Notes under the pieces: generated by a model
What the model was told of the DNA's origin: nothing
Databases searched by the model: none
What the model saw: the letters and a program-made list of their open reading frames with translations, nothing else
Origin: Vigna angularis
Taxonomy: Eukaryota > Streptophyta > Magnoliopsida > Fabales > Fabaceae
Assembly: GCF_016808095.1 (NCBI RefSeq)
Contig: NC_068970.1
Location: 43,931,630 to 43,995,629 of the forward strand
DNA length: 64,000 nucleotides
Direction: 5' to 3'
Part shown: positions 35,105 to 45,035 of the stretch, piece after piece
How positions within the stretch are numbered: position 1 is the stretch's first letter
Layout: each line of letters opens with the position of its first letter
Translations under genes and position numbers: made by a program

Positions 35105-38100
35105 ATGGCAGAGAGAAAAAATGTTTGATTGCTTTGAAATTGACAATTGGAATTGGTTGAAATTTTGAGATGTTGAAAATTTTTTTGATTTTGATTGATT
35201 TTTTTTTTTTTTTTGAAAATTTTGCATAAGGTTGAAATTAAAAACAAGGTGCTGCATTTTTGTACAAGGATTTGAAATCTTGATATGCAAGAGAAACTTG
35301 ATTGATGTAAATTTTGAAATTTGGAGAAGAAAAGTTTGATGCATGTTGATTTTTTTTGTCTTTTTGAAGGAAGAAAATTTGATGTAATATACATGGAAGG
35401 GAAAACTTTGATGCATTTTTTTTGTCTTTTTGAAGAAGAAAATTTGATGAATATACCTGGAGGCAAGTTCAAAGTTGATGAAAATACGTACATGATGTAT
35501 TGGAATATTATGAAACTATGATTTTTGAGTCAATTTGCTTTCTTTGAAATCATCAAATTTATGACGATCTAGACTTCCAATTTCTTTTCAATGGACGTCC
35601 AAATTCTAAAGTCAACTGTGCAAAATGAAGCTTGTGTGCCACACATTTCTTGACGAGATACTAGTGTGTACATGCTTGATATCAAGGGTTTGAAAAATAT
35701 GTGGAGGATGATTGGAAGGATTTGGAGAGTACCGGGATGGCTACTTGAGCCTCTTACTCCTTAAAACGGCTACAAAGGCCAATGTGAGGTAGTAGATACC
35801 CAGAAGCTGCTCTGGAACATGGTAGAAGTATTGGTATGGACACATGTATCTGAAATGAGAGGGAATAAGTCAGGAATCAGGGAGTGAGAATATCATGTGT
35901 GATTTGCAAATTGCCCCAATTATGGTGGTTTTAGACTTTGAAGTTCGGGGCGAACCAAGATCATGCAAGGCCCAACAAGGGATGCCCCAGTCTTTGTATG
36001 AACTTTGAATGTTCAGATGAAAAAATTTGAGATTTTACAAAATTGCTCAATACTCTGAATGGGCTGAAGCATATGAAAGTCACGCCTTGGTTTTGGGTAT
36101 GAGTCAATTAAGCGAGGTTCCACAAGAAGTTGCCCCCCACTTTGGGTTTACGAATGATAAGATGGACTCAAAATCATACAAAACCCCAAAGTGTCTGCCC
36201 CTGTTTTGAGGGTGGATTCATGAATTTCAGTGCGGACAAATCTGAGAGGCCCAACAAGGGATGCCCCGGTCCTGGTATGAACTTTGAATATACAGATGAA
36301 ACAAATATGAGATTGACAAAGTCGACCAGTATTCTGAATGGGCCGGGCCGAAACATATGAAACTCACATAGTTGCCCCAGTTTGGAAGAACAGGCGAAAA
36401 GGTTATGAAGAGCTTACAAAGTTGTCCTAAGTTTGGGAATCGGGGGAAGAGTTTGGATGGGATTTGAATGTGTTCAGGAAATTGTGATGGGTATGGAAAG
36501 GATTGGCTTGAAAAGATTGCCCCAAACGGTTTGATTTTCCTCTGTAAAATCTTAATCAAAAGGGAGTTCCCTTCATCCGAGGACATTTATTTTTCATCAT
36601 CATTTTCATTTTTTTTTTTGACTGCATTGTTAATCATTTTTGCCTTGTCCCAAAAATTAAGCTTCATGAAAATTTAAGCAACCATTATTCAATCTGTGTG
36701 GACTTTTATTGGGCTTGTAATGTGGCTTGGGTTAAGGGGTATTGAAAGAAAGGATATAAAGGCTCAAATAAAATTTTGTGGGTTATTTGAAACAAGAGTT
36801 ATCATCTGCACCTTGCGTCAGTTATTCGTCAAAACTGTTTTGACTATTTTGCCCTTTCTCAAATTTCATTCTTTGCTTGCCATCACTTCGTGATTCTTGC
36901 CATTTTTGCTTCACTTTTGAGGAGTTCTCTTTATTTGATCACTAAGTGTGTTCTTTTGCAATCTGAGTCGACTTCTACTGTGATGGTAACCCTTGTTTGG
37001 GTAAAATTTTGAAAAGAAAATTCTGATTGGCTCAAATTGGGTATCAAAGGATATATTTTTGTTTTTTTTTTTTTTGGATGAAGAAAAATGGCCACACGTC
37101 ATTTCAAATATTGGTTGTTTCATTTTCAAAAGATTAATTAAGAGACAAAGACTAAATGATCTCAAGAGAGTCATTTTTCATTCCCTTTTTTTATTTTTTC
37201 TCTTTTTTTTCGGGCTTCAGGATCTCCCAAATGAAAGTAGTGAAGGATGGAAAATCTGCCCCAGTGTAAAGCTTGGTGTTTATCATTTGGGCTCAAGAAC
37301 ATGATTGGGCCAATCTCTTGGTATAGCGAGGGCTGAAGGATGATGTTTCCAAGCAATGCACACACAGATATCTCTTAAGAATATGTGACTCAAACATTTG
37401 ACTACAGGAGATTATGACATCCATTACAATTTTTTTGAAATCTCATAAAATGGATGATTTGCATCGAAAACAAATGACTCAAACTTTTGCGTATTTTTTG
37501 GTTTTATGCATGAAGAAAAGTATATGAAATGAAAATGATGATGCTAGTTGAAAAACAGATTCTTTTTTTTCTTGTTTGAAAAATGGGCTTTGCAGATCAG
37601 CCTGGAAACTGGACCTTGTGAGCCATTGGGGAAAATGAGATTTTTTTGGAATCTGGGCCTTGCGGGTCAGTATGGAAACTGAGCTTTGCAGACTAGTATG
37701 GGAAATGGGCTTTCTTGGCCATTGGGGAAATGTGATTTATGAGCTGTTGTGGAAATTGAGATTTTTTTTCGTGGAATCTGGGACTTGCGGGTCAGTATGG
37801 AAACTGAGCTTTGCAAGCCAGTAAGGGAAATGGGCTTTCTGAGCTTATATGGAAATTGAGATTTTTGCCATTATGGAATTTGGGCCTTGCGAGCCAGCAT
37901 GAAAACTGGGCTTTGCAAGCCATTATGAAAAATGAACTTTCTGGGCTAATGTGGAAAATGAGCTTGGGAACCAGTGCAGAAACTCGGTTTGGCGAACAAT
38001 GCAAAAATTGATATGAGGAAACTTGATTTTAGAAAAACGTTTGAAAAATAAAAATGTTTTGTTTTATTCATTTACACAATGTGAAAACACTAAACATATT

Positions 38101-39360
38101 AGAAAAATGTTTTTGTGTTTTTTATCTTTTAGAAATAGAAATTAATTTGAAATATGCATGTAATGGGCCGAGTTGGGCCAAAAACGTCTGAAAACCTGAG
38201 GAGAAGTAACAAAAGGAAGTTGGACTTACCAGGCACATTGACCCAATGGATCAGATGACTTGAGCCGTGTGAACTTGACACAAGAAGGTGACCAAGAAAA
38301 CATTTTTTCATTTTTCGAAGTTTATGGAACAAGCTAAAAGAAATTCATTTTCATTTTTTTTTTGTTATGAGAGGATTTCACAAGATTGAACTAAAGAAAA
38401 ATTTGCAACACCACTAGACTCAATGGGCCCAACACTATTCCCTTTTTACAATTGTGACAAAATCTTCAGACAAGGGTCTGAATTCCATTATTTTACTTTT
38501 TGCACAAATACTTGTTCACACAAATGGAAAGGGAAATTATGAATTGAAAACACGAAATCTACATAAACATGTATTTTTTATTTTTCATAAATTCAGACGC
38601 ACTGGTTCAAGAGAAACCACATATGACAAAGGGGCCTAATGGACTCAAAAACTGTTCATCTTTCATTCTCAGATTTTTTTTTAAAATTCAAAGAAAATCA
38701 CACAAGACAAATTGAACAAAATGTACAAAACATCATTCAACAGCAAAAATGTGAAAACAAAATATTTTTGACATATTTTCAAAAGAAGTATACTCGAGAG
38801 AAAACCACGAAGGCCATTGGGCCTAATGGGCCCGAGCACTGTTCTCTTTTTTTTTCAGATTTTTTTTTTGACTACCAATTCAAAGAAATCACACAGGACA
38901 ATTTGAACAAAAGTACAAAACATCATTCAACAGCAAAAATGTGAAAACAAAATATTTTTGACATATTTTCAAAAGAAGTGGACTCGAGAGAAAACCACGA
39001 AGGCCATTGGGCCTAATGGGCTCGAGAACTATTCCTTTTTCAATATTTTTGATTTTTTTTTCTTTGGATTTATTCAAAATGTAGAAGAAGAAAGAATAAA
39101 ATCGAACAAAATGGCGTGATGTGAAATTACAAACATGCCAAAATAATTCTTCACTCATTTTTATATTTCAGAAGAAATGGGTTCAAAGAAGGCTAACATG
39201 ACAATGAGGCCCAATGAACCTGAAAAATGTCCTTTATCAAGCAAATGAAAAACAATTTCGAACACTTCAAATTTTACATCACTCCAATTATTATTTTTTT
39301 TGAAAATTTTCTATTTATCATATATTTTTTTTTATATTTTGTTTTATTATTTTTTTTTTG
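35105..39360. other. Internal region without recognised genes, copy 1
   Basis: There is no polyprotein frame on the minus (element) strand. It holds homopolymer-rich sequence, a run of imperfect ~30-bp GGGCTTTGCAAGCCAGTATG units (about 37,590-38,000) and a ~180-bp direct repeat (about 38,660-38,850 and 38,850-39,030). Short ORFs are conserved between copies only because the copies are nearly identical. Confidence 0.5.
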
Positions 39361-39540
39361 GTGAAATCGGATCATCCAAGAAGTCTTGAATTGGGCCGGA
39401 TCGACCCAACAAAACCCTACCCGTTTCAGATTTTCAAAAATTTTTATTATTATTTTTTTTTTTGAAAACTCAGAAAGAAATCAGACCGACACCAGGCAGT
39501 TGCAGCGACCGGAACTGTAGCCACAGTGGATTTGCTCAGC

Positions 39541-39723
39541 TATAAAACGGGTACCCCTTCGGCGTCTGAGCGACATTTTCCCGATCTCGCTCTCTCTCTA
39601 TCTTTCTCTTTCTCCCTCTTCTCTCTCTTCCTTGAGTGTCTGGACTTCTGCGAGGCTCCTCCGTCCCCGCCTTCCACAGCGTCCGTGCCTTCCGAGGAGC
39701 TTCCGTGTGTCTTCCACTTCCAG
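39541..39723 (+). promoter_or_regulatory. TATA box and untranslated exon 1 of the homeobox gene, copy 1
   Basis: TATAAAA at 39,541-39,547 is followed within about 30-40 bp by a CT-rich leader (GCTCTCTCTCTATCTTTCTC), a typical plant core promoter and 5' leader. A consensus donor CCAG|GTAAGTC ends exon 1 at 39,723. The intron runs to the acceptor TTTTGTTTTAG at 40,487 (764 bp), leaving 18 untranslated bases before the start codon. Confidence 0.7.
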
Positions 39724-40505
39724 GTAAGTCTTCTAAGCTCTAAATCCTCTTCCTTTCCTACTCTTCCGATCTTTCCTTCTCTCCTTTCTCTGCTTTTTTT
39801 TTTGTTCAGTTTTCCTGTCTTTCTTCTCATTATGCTCTTTTTTTTTTATCTCCTGCTTTCTGCTCTTCTTTTCTTTTATGCTTTTGCTTTCTGTTTTGCT
39901 TTCCTTCCCCTCTCCCCTTTCTGTTTTTCTTTTCTGCTTTCCCTTCTTGCAAGCTCTTTATTTTCTTCTGCTTTCTGCTTTGTCTGCTTTTATTTCTTTC
40001 TCGCCTTTCTCTGCCTTTCTTTCTGAGTCTTCTTTCTCTTTTCTTTTTTTTTTAATTTAAAAAAAAAACTCAAAACACTTAAAAACACAACTGTCTTAAA
40101 CTTAAGGGGTATATAGGCTGGAAACCAGACGTTAATCTCCCTTCGATTGAAGGTATGGCAGAGACAATCGGGTAGAACAACGCCACGTACCCCATAAAAT
40201 CAGAAAACTTAAAAAGAGAATTTTATTTGTATGAATCGAACATGGACAAATGGACAAGGACAAAAGGACAAGGATAAAAGGACATAGATCCGTTTAGGAC
40301 CCTCTTGCAAGGACCGTGAAACAGATCCGAGACCGGACACTGAAATAACAAAGACTGATCGGACAAAATAAACTAAAGGAAACAAAAACGAATAAAGAAA
40401 ACACTGCAAATACTTCTTTTTTTGTTTTATGCTTTTGTTATGTTCTTGTTCTTTTTACTTTTTTTTTATTATTTTTTTTTGTTTTAGAAAACTTAGAGAG
40501 GAAAG

Positions 40506-41074
40506 ATGAGCGAGATGGAGATGGAGAGATACTCCGGTCAGCGGTGGAGACCTACCGACGATCAGGTCAGAATGATGACCAATATTTACAATCATGGGGT
40601 CACACATCCCAGCCGAGCGCAAGTCGTCGAGATCGCGTCTCGACTAAGGGTTTTCGCTGATGTCACTGAATACAATGTGCACTGCTGGTTTAACAACCAC
40701 GGCAATCGAGTCAGACGCTGGCAAGCGGAGATAGACCCCACTGGCACTCAGTTTTCACAACTACCGCTATATATGTATGGTAAGTACCCTGATCACTTCC
40801 ATCTCCTTTCCTTTCTTTTTTTTTTCTTGAAAATATCTCCTCATCTTATTATTGACAAAAAAAATTTCTTTTATTATTTTTTTTGGAAGAATACGACTGG
40901 GTGATCATGAGGGCGCCGAGGCTGCTGAACTTGTTCCCCGTTCCGATCATCATTGACGACGACAGGGACACACGACAAATCGCTCCACCCATGCTTCTCA
41001 CATTCCGGACTAGAGCTCCCTCGACGGAGCTCTCCCTCAGACCACCGCAACCAGCTCGGGAATTTTTTCGCTGA
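40506..41074 (+). CDS. WUSCHEL-like (WOX) homeobox gene carried antisense in the retroelement, copy 1
   Basis: Two coding exons, 40,506-40,779 and 40,890-41,074, join through a GTAAGT...GGAAG intron in phase and encode 152 residues. Residues about 12-73 are a WOX-type homeodomain: RWRPTDDQ start (W14), a PSRAQVVEIASRL second helix, and NVHCWFNNHGNRVRRWQ as recognition helix with the invariant W61, F62 and N64 and the WOX-type NH. Residues 102-109 (RLLNLFPV) resemble the WUS-box (TLxLFP). They are followed by an acidic patch (IDDDRD, 113-118) and an EAR-like ELSLRP (138-143). That order is the one seen in WUS-clade WOX repressors, which control stem-cell and organ founder cells. It would be a nuclear DNA-binding protein. 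The gene is opposite in strand to the retroelement and keeps its introns. Function and expression are unknown. It is diverged from known WOX proteins, so binding specificity may differ. Confidence 0.8.
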
Positions 41075-42180
41075 AATGTTGTTTTTTTTTTTATTTTCAT
41101 ATATTATGGTCTGTAACTTAACGATCACCCGTGATCGAACCACGAACATTGTTTATTTGCTTTTGTTTATTTTCCTTGCTTTTTTTGCTTTTCTTCTTTT
41201 TTTTTTGCTGCTTTTTTTTAATTGTGACTTTGCACCTTTTCTGTTATATCTGCTTTTTTCTCTTTTTTATGCATTTTTATTTTATTTATCATGATGCCAA
41301 GATCTTATAAGTGTATCCGACCTTTACTGTAATTTCCTGCTCCGATGATGAAATGAAATTAGATTTTTATGCTTTTTCTTTTATTTTAGTCTAAACAAAA
41401 ATTCCAATCAAATAATCCTTTGAAAGAAAAAAAAATGAAGAAAAGGACTAAAAGAAAATATTTATAATGAAGGAAGATAAGGAAAATAACTTCGAAAGAT
41501 GAGAACTAAAGTAAAACTCAAAAATTATTTGCATGAAACAACGAAGAAATGGGCTCAAGATAAGCCTCTGATGGAAAACATGATGAAATACACACTGACA
41601 CAACTGTATGGATGGAAAACATGCCTCGCGAGAAAACAATTAAATTCGGGAAAATCTGATACTGCAACTTGGTTTTTGATTATCAGTTTTGCTATTGTTG
41701 AAAAACAGGAGTTTGACAATTTGCAATAAAGACAAGTGACTCAAGGTTTTTTTTTTTTTTAAATTTTTTTTTTTTTTTTTTTGCAATACCCTTTAAGGAC
41801 TCGATTTCCAGCACTGCTTTGAGAACCTTATAGTGAATGTTCACATTGAAAGTCATGGATGAAGGTGCTATATCGATGCGTATACCTCCTCGGTACTAAG
41901 ACACTTCACAACATCAAATTCTCTTGTATAATGACTTATGTTTTCCTAAAGCCCAATCCATCGAACTTTAAACATCTTGAATCAATTAAAGTTTGGCTTT
42001 GCGCTGGAACACCCAACACTTTCGATGAAACCATAAGCCCTGGATCATGGAAGTTTAACAGGTTTCACGAAACCAGTAGACAAGGCCTTTTCGTAGGAGA
42101 CTTGGTAGCATCACGCGTAAGTTTCCTCTCCGTCCAAATCTGCTTCTGCAACTCCTCTGAATCAGCTTTTAAAGAGAAGG
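41075..42180. other. Downstream of the homeobox gene, copy 1
   Basis: T-rich sequence that probably holds the 3' untranslated region, then unassigned internal sequence. A 176-codon plus-strand ORF (41,859-42,389) is present in both copies but shows no domain. I do not call it a gene. Confidence 0.4.
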
Positions 42181-42189
42181 GTTCAATAA

Positions 42190-42340
42190 TTGAGTCACAC
42201 GAGCGTCCACTTTCTGGACGAGCGTCTACTTTCTGGACGAGCGTCCACTACGCGCTGAACGAGCGTCGCTATGGAACGAGCGTGCGCTCGCTATGTGACG
42301 AGCGTCCGCTCACTTGGCGGCGAGCGTCCATGCAACACTT
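42190..42340. repeat. GACGAGCG repeat cluster, copy 1
   Basis: About eight copies of (G)ACGAGCGTC, several forming the short palindrome GGACGAGCGTCC. It is related in core to the CGAACG array of the LTR. The counterpart is at 57,428-57,578. Confidence 0.8.
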
Positions 42341-43059
42341 TCAAACTTGGCGCTTCATCCACCTTTTATGGCTTTCACAATTTTTCTAGCACCTCAAATT
42401 TGTGCCTGACAACCTCAACATTGACTTGGTGAGAAGATTTCAAACTTAGGCAGCTTTGTCCTCATCGTGCTCACAATACTTGGCTTAATAATTTCCCCAA
42501 AGGACCATGCAAGTGGTTGTCCCTAGCTTGTTTCCTCTTTCAAATGTGTTCTCCTTGGTCTTTTGTGGGCTTCATGACCCGAGCCTGCCTCTCACGGCGG
42601 AGTGTAATACGAGGAAAGACCAATAAGGAGGGAAAATTTGTGCCACTCAAACTCTATTGTAGTTGTGGTGTGTACAAATCTCCAAGTCATTGTAAGGCGC
42701 TTAGGGCCTCTAAGATTAAGCTCATTTGTTCCTTCAGTTGTCGGATATCGACTTTCATTCCTTCTTTTTGGTTCTCCAAGATTTGTGAACTGGTTCGAGT
42801 CCTTTAGGGTATCTTAGATGTTTAGCTGTATTTTAGTTTTTTTTTTTTTTTTTTTTTAAGAAATTAAAAAAAAAAGAATAAATAAAAAAAATGAAAAGAA
42901 CAGACAACGCAGTTCAAAATCTCTAGTCAGAAATTATAAAGCTGTGAAAATAATTGCCCCGGTATAATTTGGAAATTAACACAAAACAGAGTCAATAAGG
43001 CGACTCATCATTTAGAAATCCCCAAAATGCGAGACATAGGAATTCTTGGTCAACCATCG

Positions 43060-43880
43060 CAGGCTTTAGTCATCACATTCTTCATTTGTCTGATCAGCTT
43101 CTCGCAGTAATTGAGGAATGTTTCAATCCCCTTAGGCGGGTTGATGATTGATATTACAGACTCAGCATCAACTAAGAACTTAAGGACGTTTTCAATGGCT
43201 CCATTGGCAAGGGAAGCTAGCTGTGAGAGACTTCTCTTCCGATTCTTTTAACTTGTCCTTATTCAACGACATATTCTTTCTTCATCTGACTCACCAATCT
43301 TTTATGTTCCCTCTTAGCTAACGCCAACATTCCTTCTAGTTTTGTCAATGCTGCTTCTATCCACTGCTCATCATTTTGAAATTTCTTTTCGCAATTTGGG
43401 TAAGGGAAATTAATTACAACTTGATTGTCTTAACCCTTTATGTGATCCATTGGCTAAGGGAAACTTTCATTAACAGTTCATGATCTTGGGCCATTCATTG
43501 AAGCGAACAACATTGCCCCCAATTGTCTTTAACTTGATAGAACATTTCAGCGAAGATTCATTCCTCATATGATCTGCAATGTGGCGAGAGATGCAGGTGT
43601 TAGCGATCCTCTCAGGATACTCAAATCATTTTTTGCGCTAACACAGGATTGCAATTAATACAACACCTAATACCCATGAGGGGTACATTAGGATACCTCC
43701 CGCAATGATATGTAATCTGCGATCTATGCTCCTAAGGGACACACCATTTAACTTGTTCTTCATTTAAACTTGCACAAAGTTGCGCCCATTCATTTACTCT
43801 TTTCACATGTGGTTCACAAGGAACAACCTAAGACAAGCGCAAAAGTGCCTAAAAGTCACTTCTTTTTCCAATGGTGACCC
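43060..43880 (-). pseudogene. Relic of an Ogre/Tat-type ORF1, copy 1
   Basis: On the minus strand from about 43,795 a broken frame reads VNEWAQLCASLNEEQVKWCV, a stop, then SQITYHCGRYPNVPLMGIR and NPVLAQK. This resembles the extra ORF1 that precedes gag in legume Ogre/Tat-like elements. Farther on (about 43,370-43,290) KLEGMLALAKREHKRLVSQM looks like its coiled-coil tail. There are several stops and frameshifts. The position just inside the primer site is where ORF1 should be. The match is from memory of the family, not a search. Confidence 0.5.
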
Positions 43881-44249
43881 ATGTTCACCTGACTGAGTAC
43901 CTGTGATGGACTTTTTGTACAAAATCCAATTTTCTCGCGGGTAATCGTTTACAATGTCCTTGTAATCGATTACATACTACAATAATTCGTCCATGGGGTA
44001 CAGGGAATTTAAGGCGTCTCCAGTCTCACGGGAAATGAACCACAAATACACCACTGGTAGACAACATAACATCTTTCCCTCTCTAAGTTCGTAACAACGA
44101 TTAAGGGTCCCATAAACTTCAGCCAGGACGGGACATGGGTATATTGCCCGATTTAGTTGTATAGAGCTTTGGCCTCAAGACTTGCATTTAATATTTTCCC
44201 AAATTCTTCCCCTCTGACAAACTCACCAAATTCTTATACCCCTTGACTC

Positions 44250-45015
44250 AAATTCCATGTTAATTTCCATTTAAAGGCCTTAATCACAACTTTATAATTT
44301 TTGACTAGAATCCACAAAATGTGACAAGACTATGAAGAAAAACAATGAGCGAAGAAAAAGGAAAAAGCAAAAGAAAGAAAGAAAAAAAAAAAAAGATAAA
44401 GAGATATGATGATATGTACAAGGTGCGTGATTTTTATTAAGCAAACATGAGGGTTATAAGAATACACATTTCTCCCTTTTGTGCCTTATCAAAGGTTGGA
44501 TGACTGAAGTTCTAAGGCCAAATATATGCACTCACAAGGATAGCTTCCTAATGCTTAAGTCAGGCCACCAGAGCTATGGCTCCTTTCACTGTTTCTCCAC
44601 AACAGTCAGAGTAATCAACTAGATGTGGAGACACAAATGAAAAGAACAGACTCTGGCTGGGGTTCTCACGATAGCCAAACAGGAAGTACATCCCAGAGTG
44701 ACACCGCTACACAACCCCTCTATTTCTAAGTTGCGCTCAGACCCGGGTATAGGGCCTCACTCATGATATGCATATGATGTGTGTGTGTGAAGGGAGAATG
44801 CAACTGTACACCCCAAACCCTTACCTGCAAAACAACCAGAAGATTCCCAGGCAGATATAACATGTTTCCTACCCTAGGGTTCAATATAACCAAAACAAAC
44901 ACAGATATAATTATGATAAATATCAAACAAAGATAAAGAAAAAGAAAGGGAAGAAAAACACAAAGAAAACCACATTGAATTCGCACATCTAATTAAATGG
45001 CCTGACTCTCTGGTA
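44250..45015. other. Leader region between ORF1 relic and primer site, copy 1
   Basis: Untranslated leader of the element on the minus strand. No ORF is recognised. An 86-codon minus ORF at 44,726-44,986 looks fortuitous. A palindromic word GTAATCGATTAC lies a little upstream in plus coordinates, at 43,962-43,973. Confidence 0.4.
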
Positions 45016-45033
45016 TCCCCAGTGGAGTCGCCA
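45016..45033 (-). other. Primer binding site (tRNA-Arg), copy 1
   Basis: Minus strand TGGCGACTCCACTGGGGA, two bases after the LTR end. Its complement is the 3' end (with CCA) of a plant tRNA-Arg with acceptor GACTCCA. An Arg primer is a known feature of Ogre elements. Confidence 0.85.
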
Positions 45034-45035
45034 TC

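Noticed and set aside
34928..35416. 162-codon minus-strand ORF
   Set aside because: It is a translation through the hairpin array and poly-T tracts, without family features.
39526..40026. 166-codon ORF rich in Ser, Phe and Leu
   Set aside because: It is a reading of the CT-rich leader and first intron of the homeobox gene, and the copy-2 version changes frame with microsatellite length.
40090..40200. GGGGTATATAGG...CACGTACCCC as a small inverted-repeat insertion in intron 1 of the homeobox gene
   Set aside because: The complementary ends are only about six bases long and no target duplication was found, which is too little to call a transposon.
41859..42389. 176-codon plus-strand ORF present in both internal regions
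   Set aside because: It runs through the GACGAGCG repeat cluster, shows no domain, and is conserved only because the copies are almost identical.
45016..45033. tRNA-Arg gene fragment
   Set aside because: Only the 18-base 3' end complement is present, two bases from an LTR end. It is a primer binding site.
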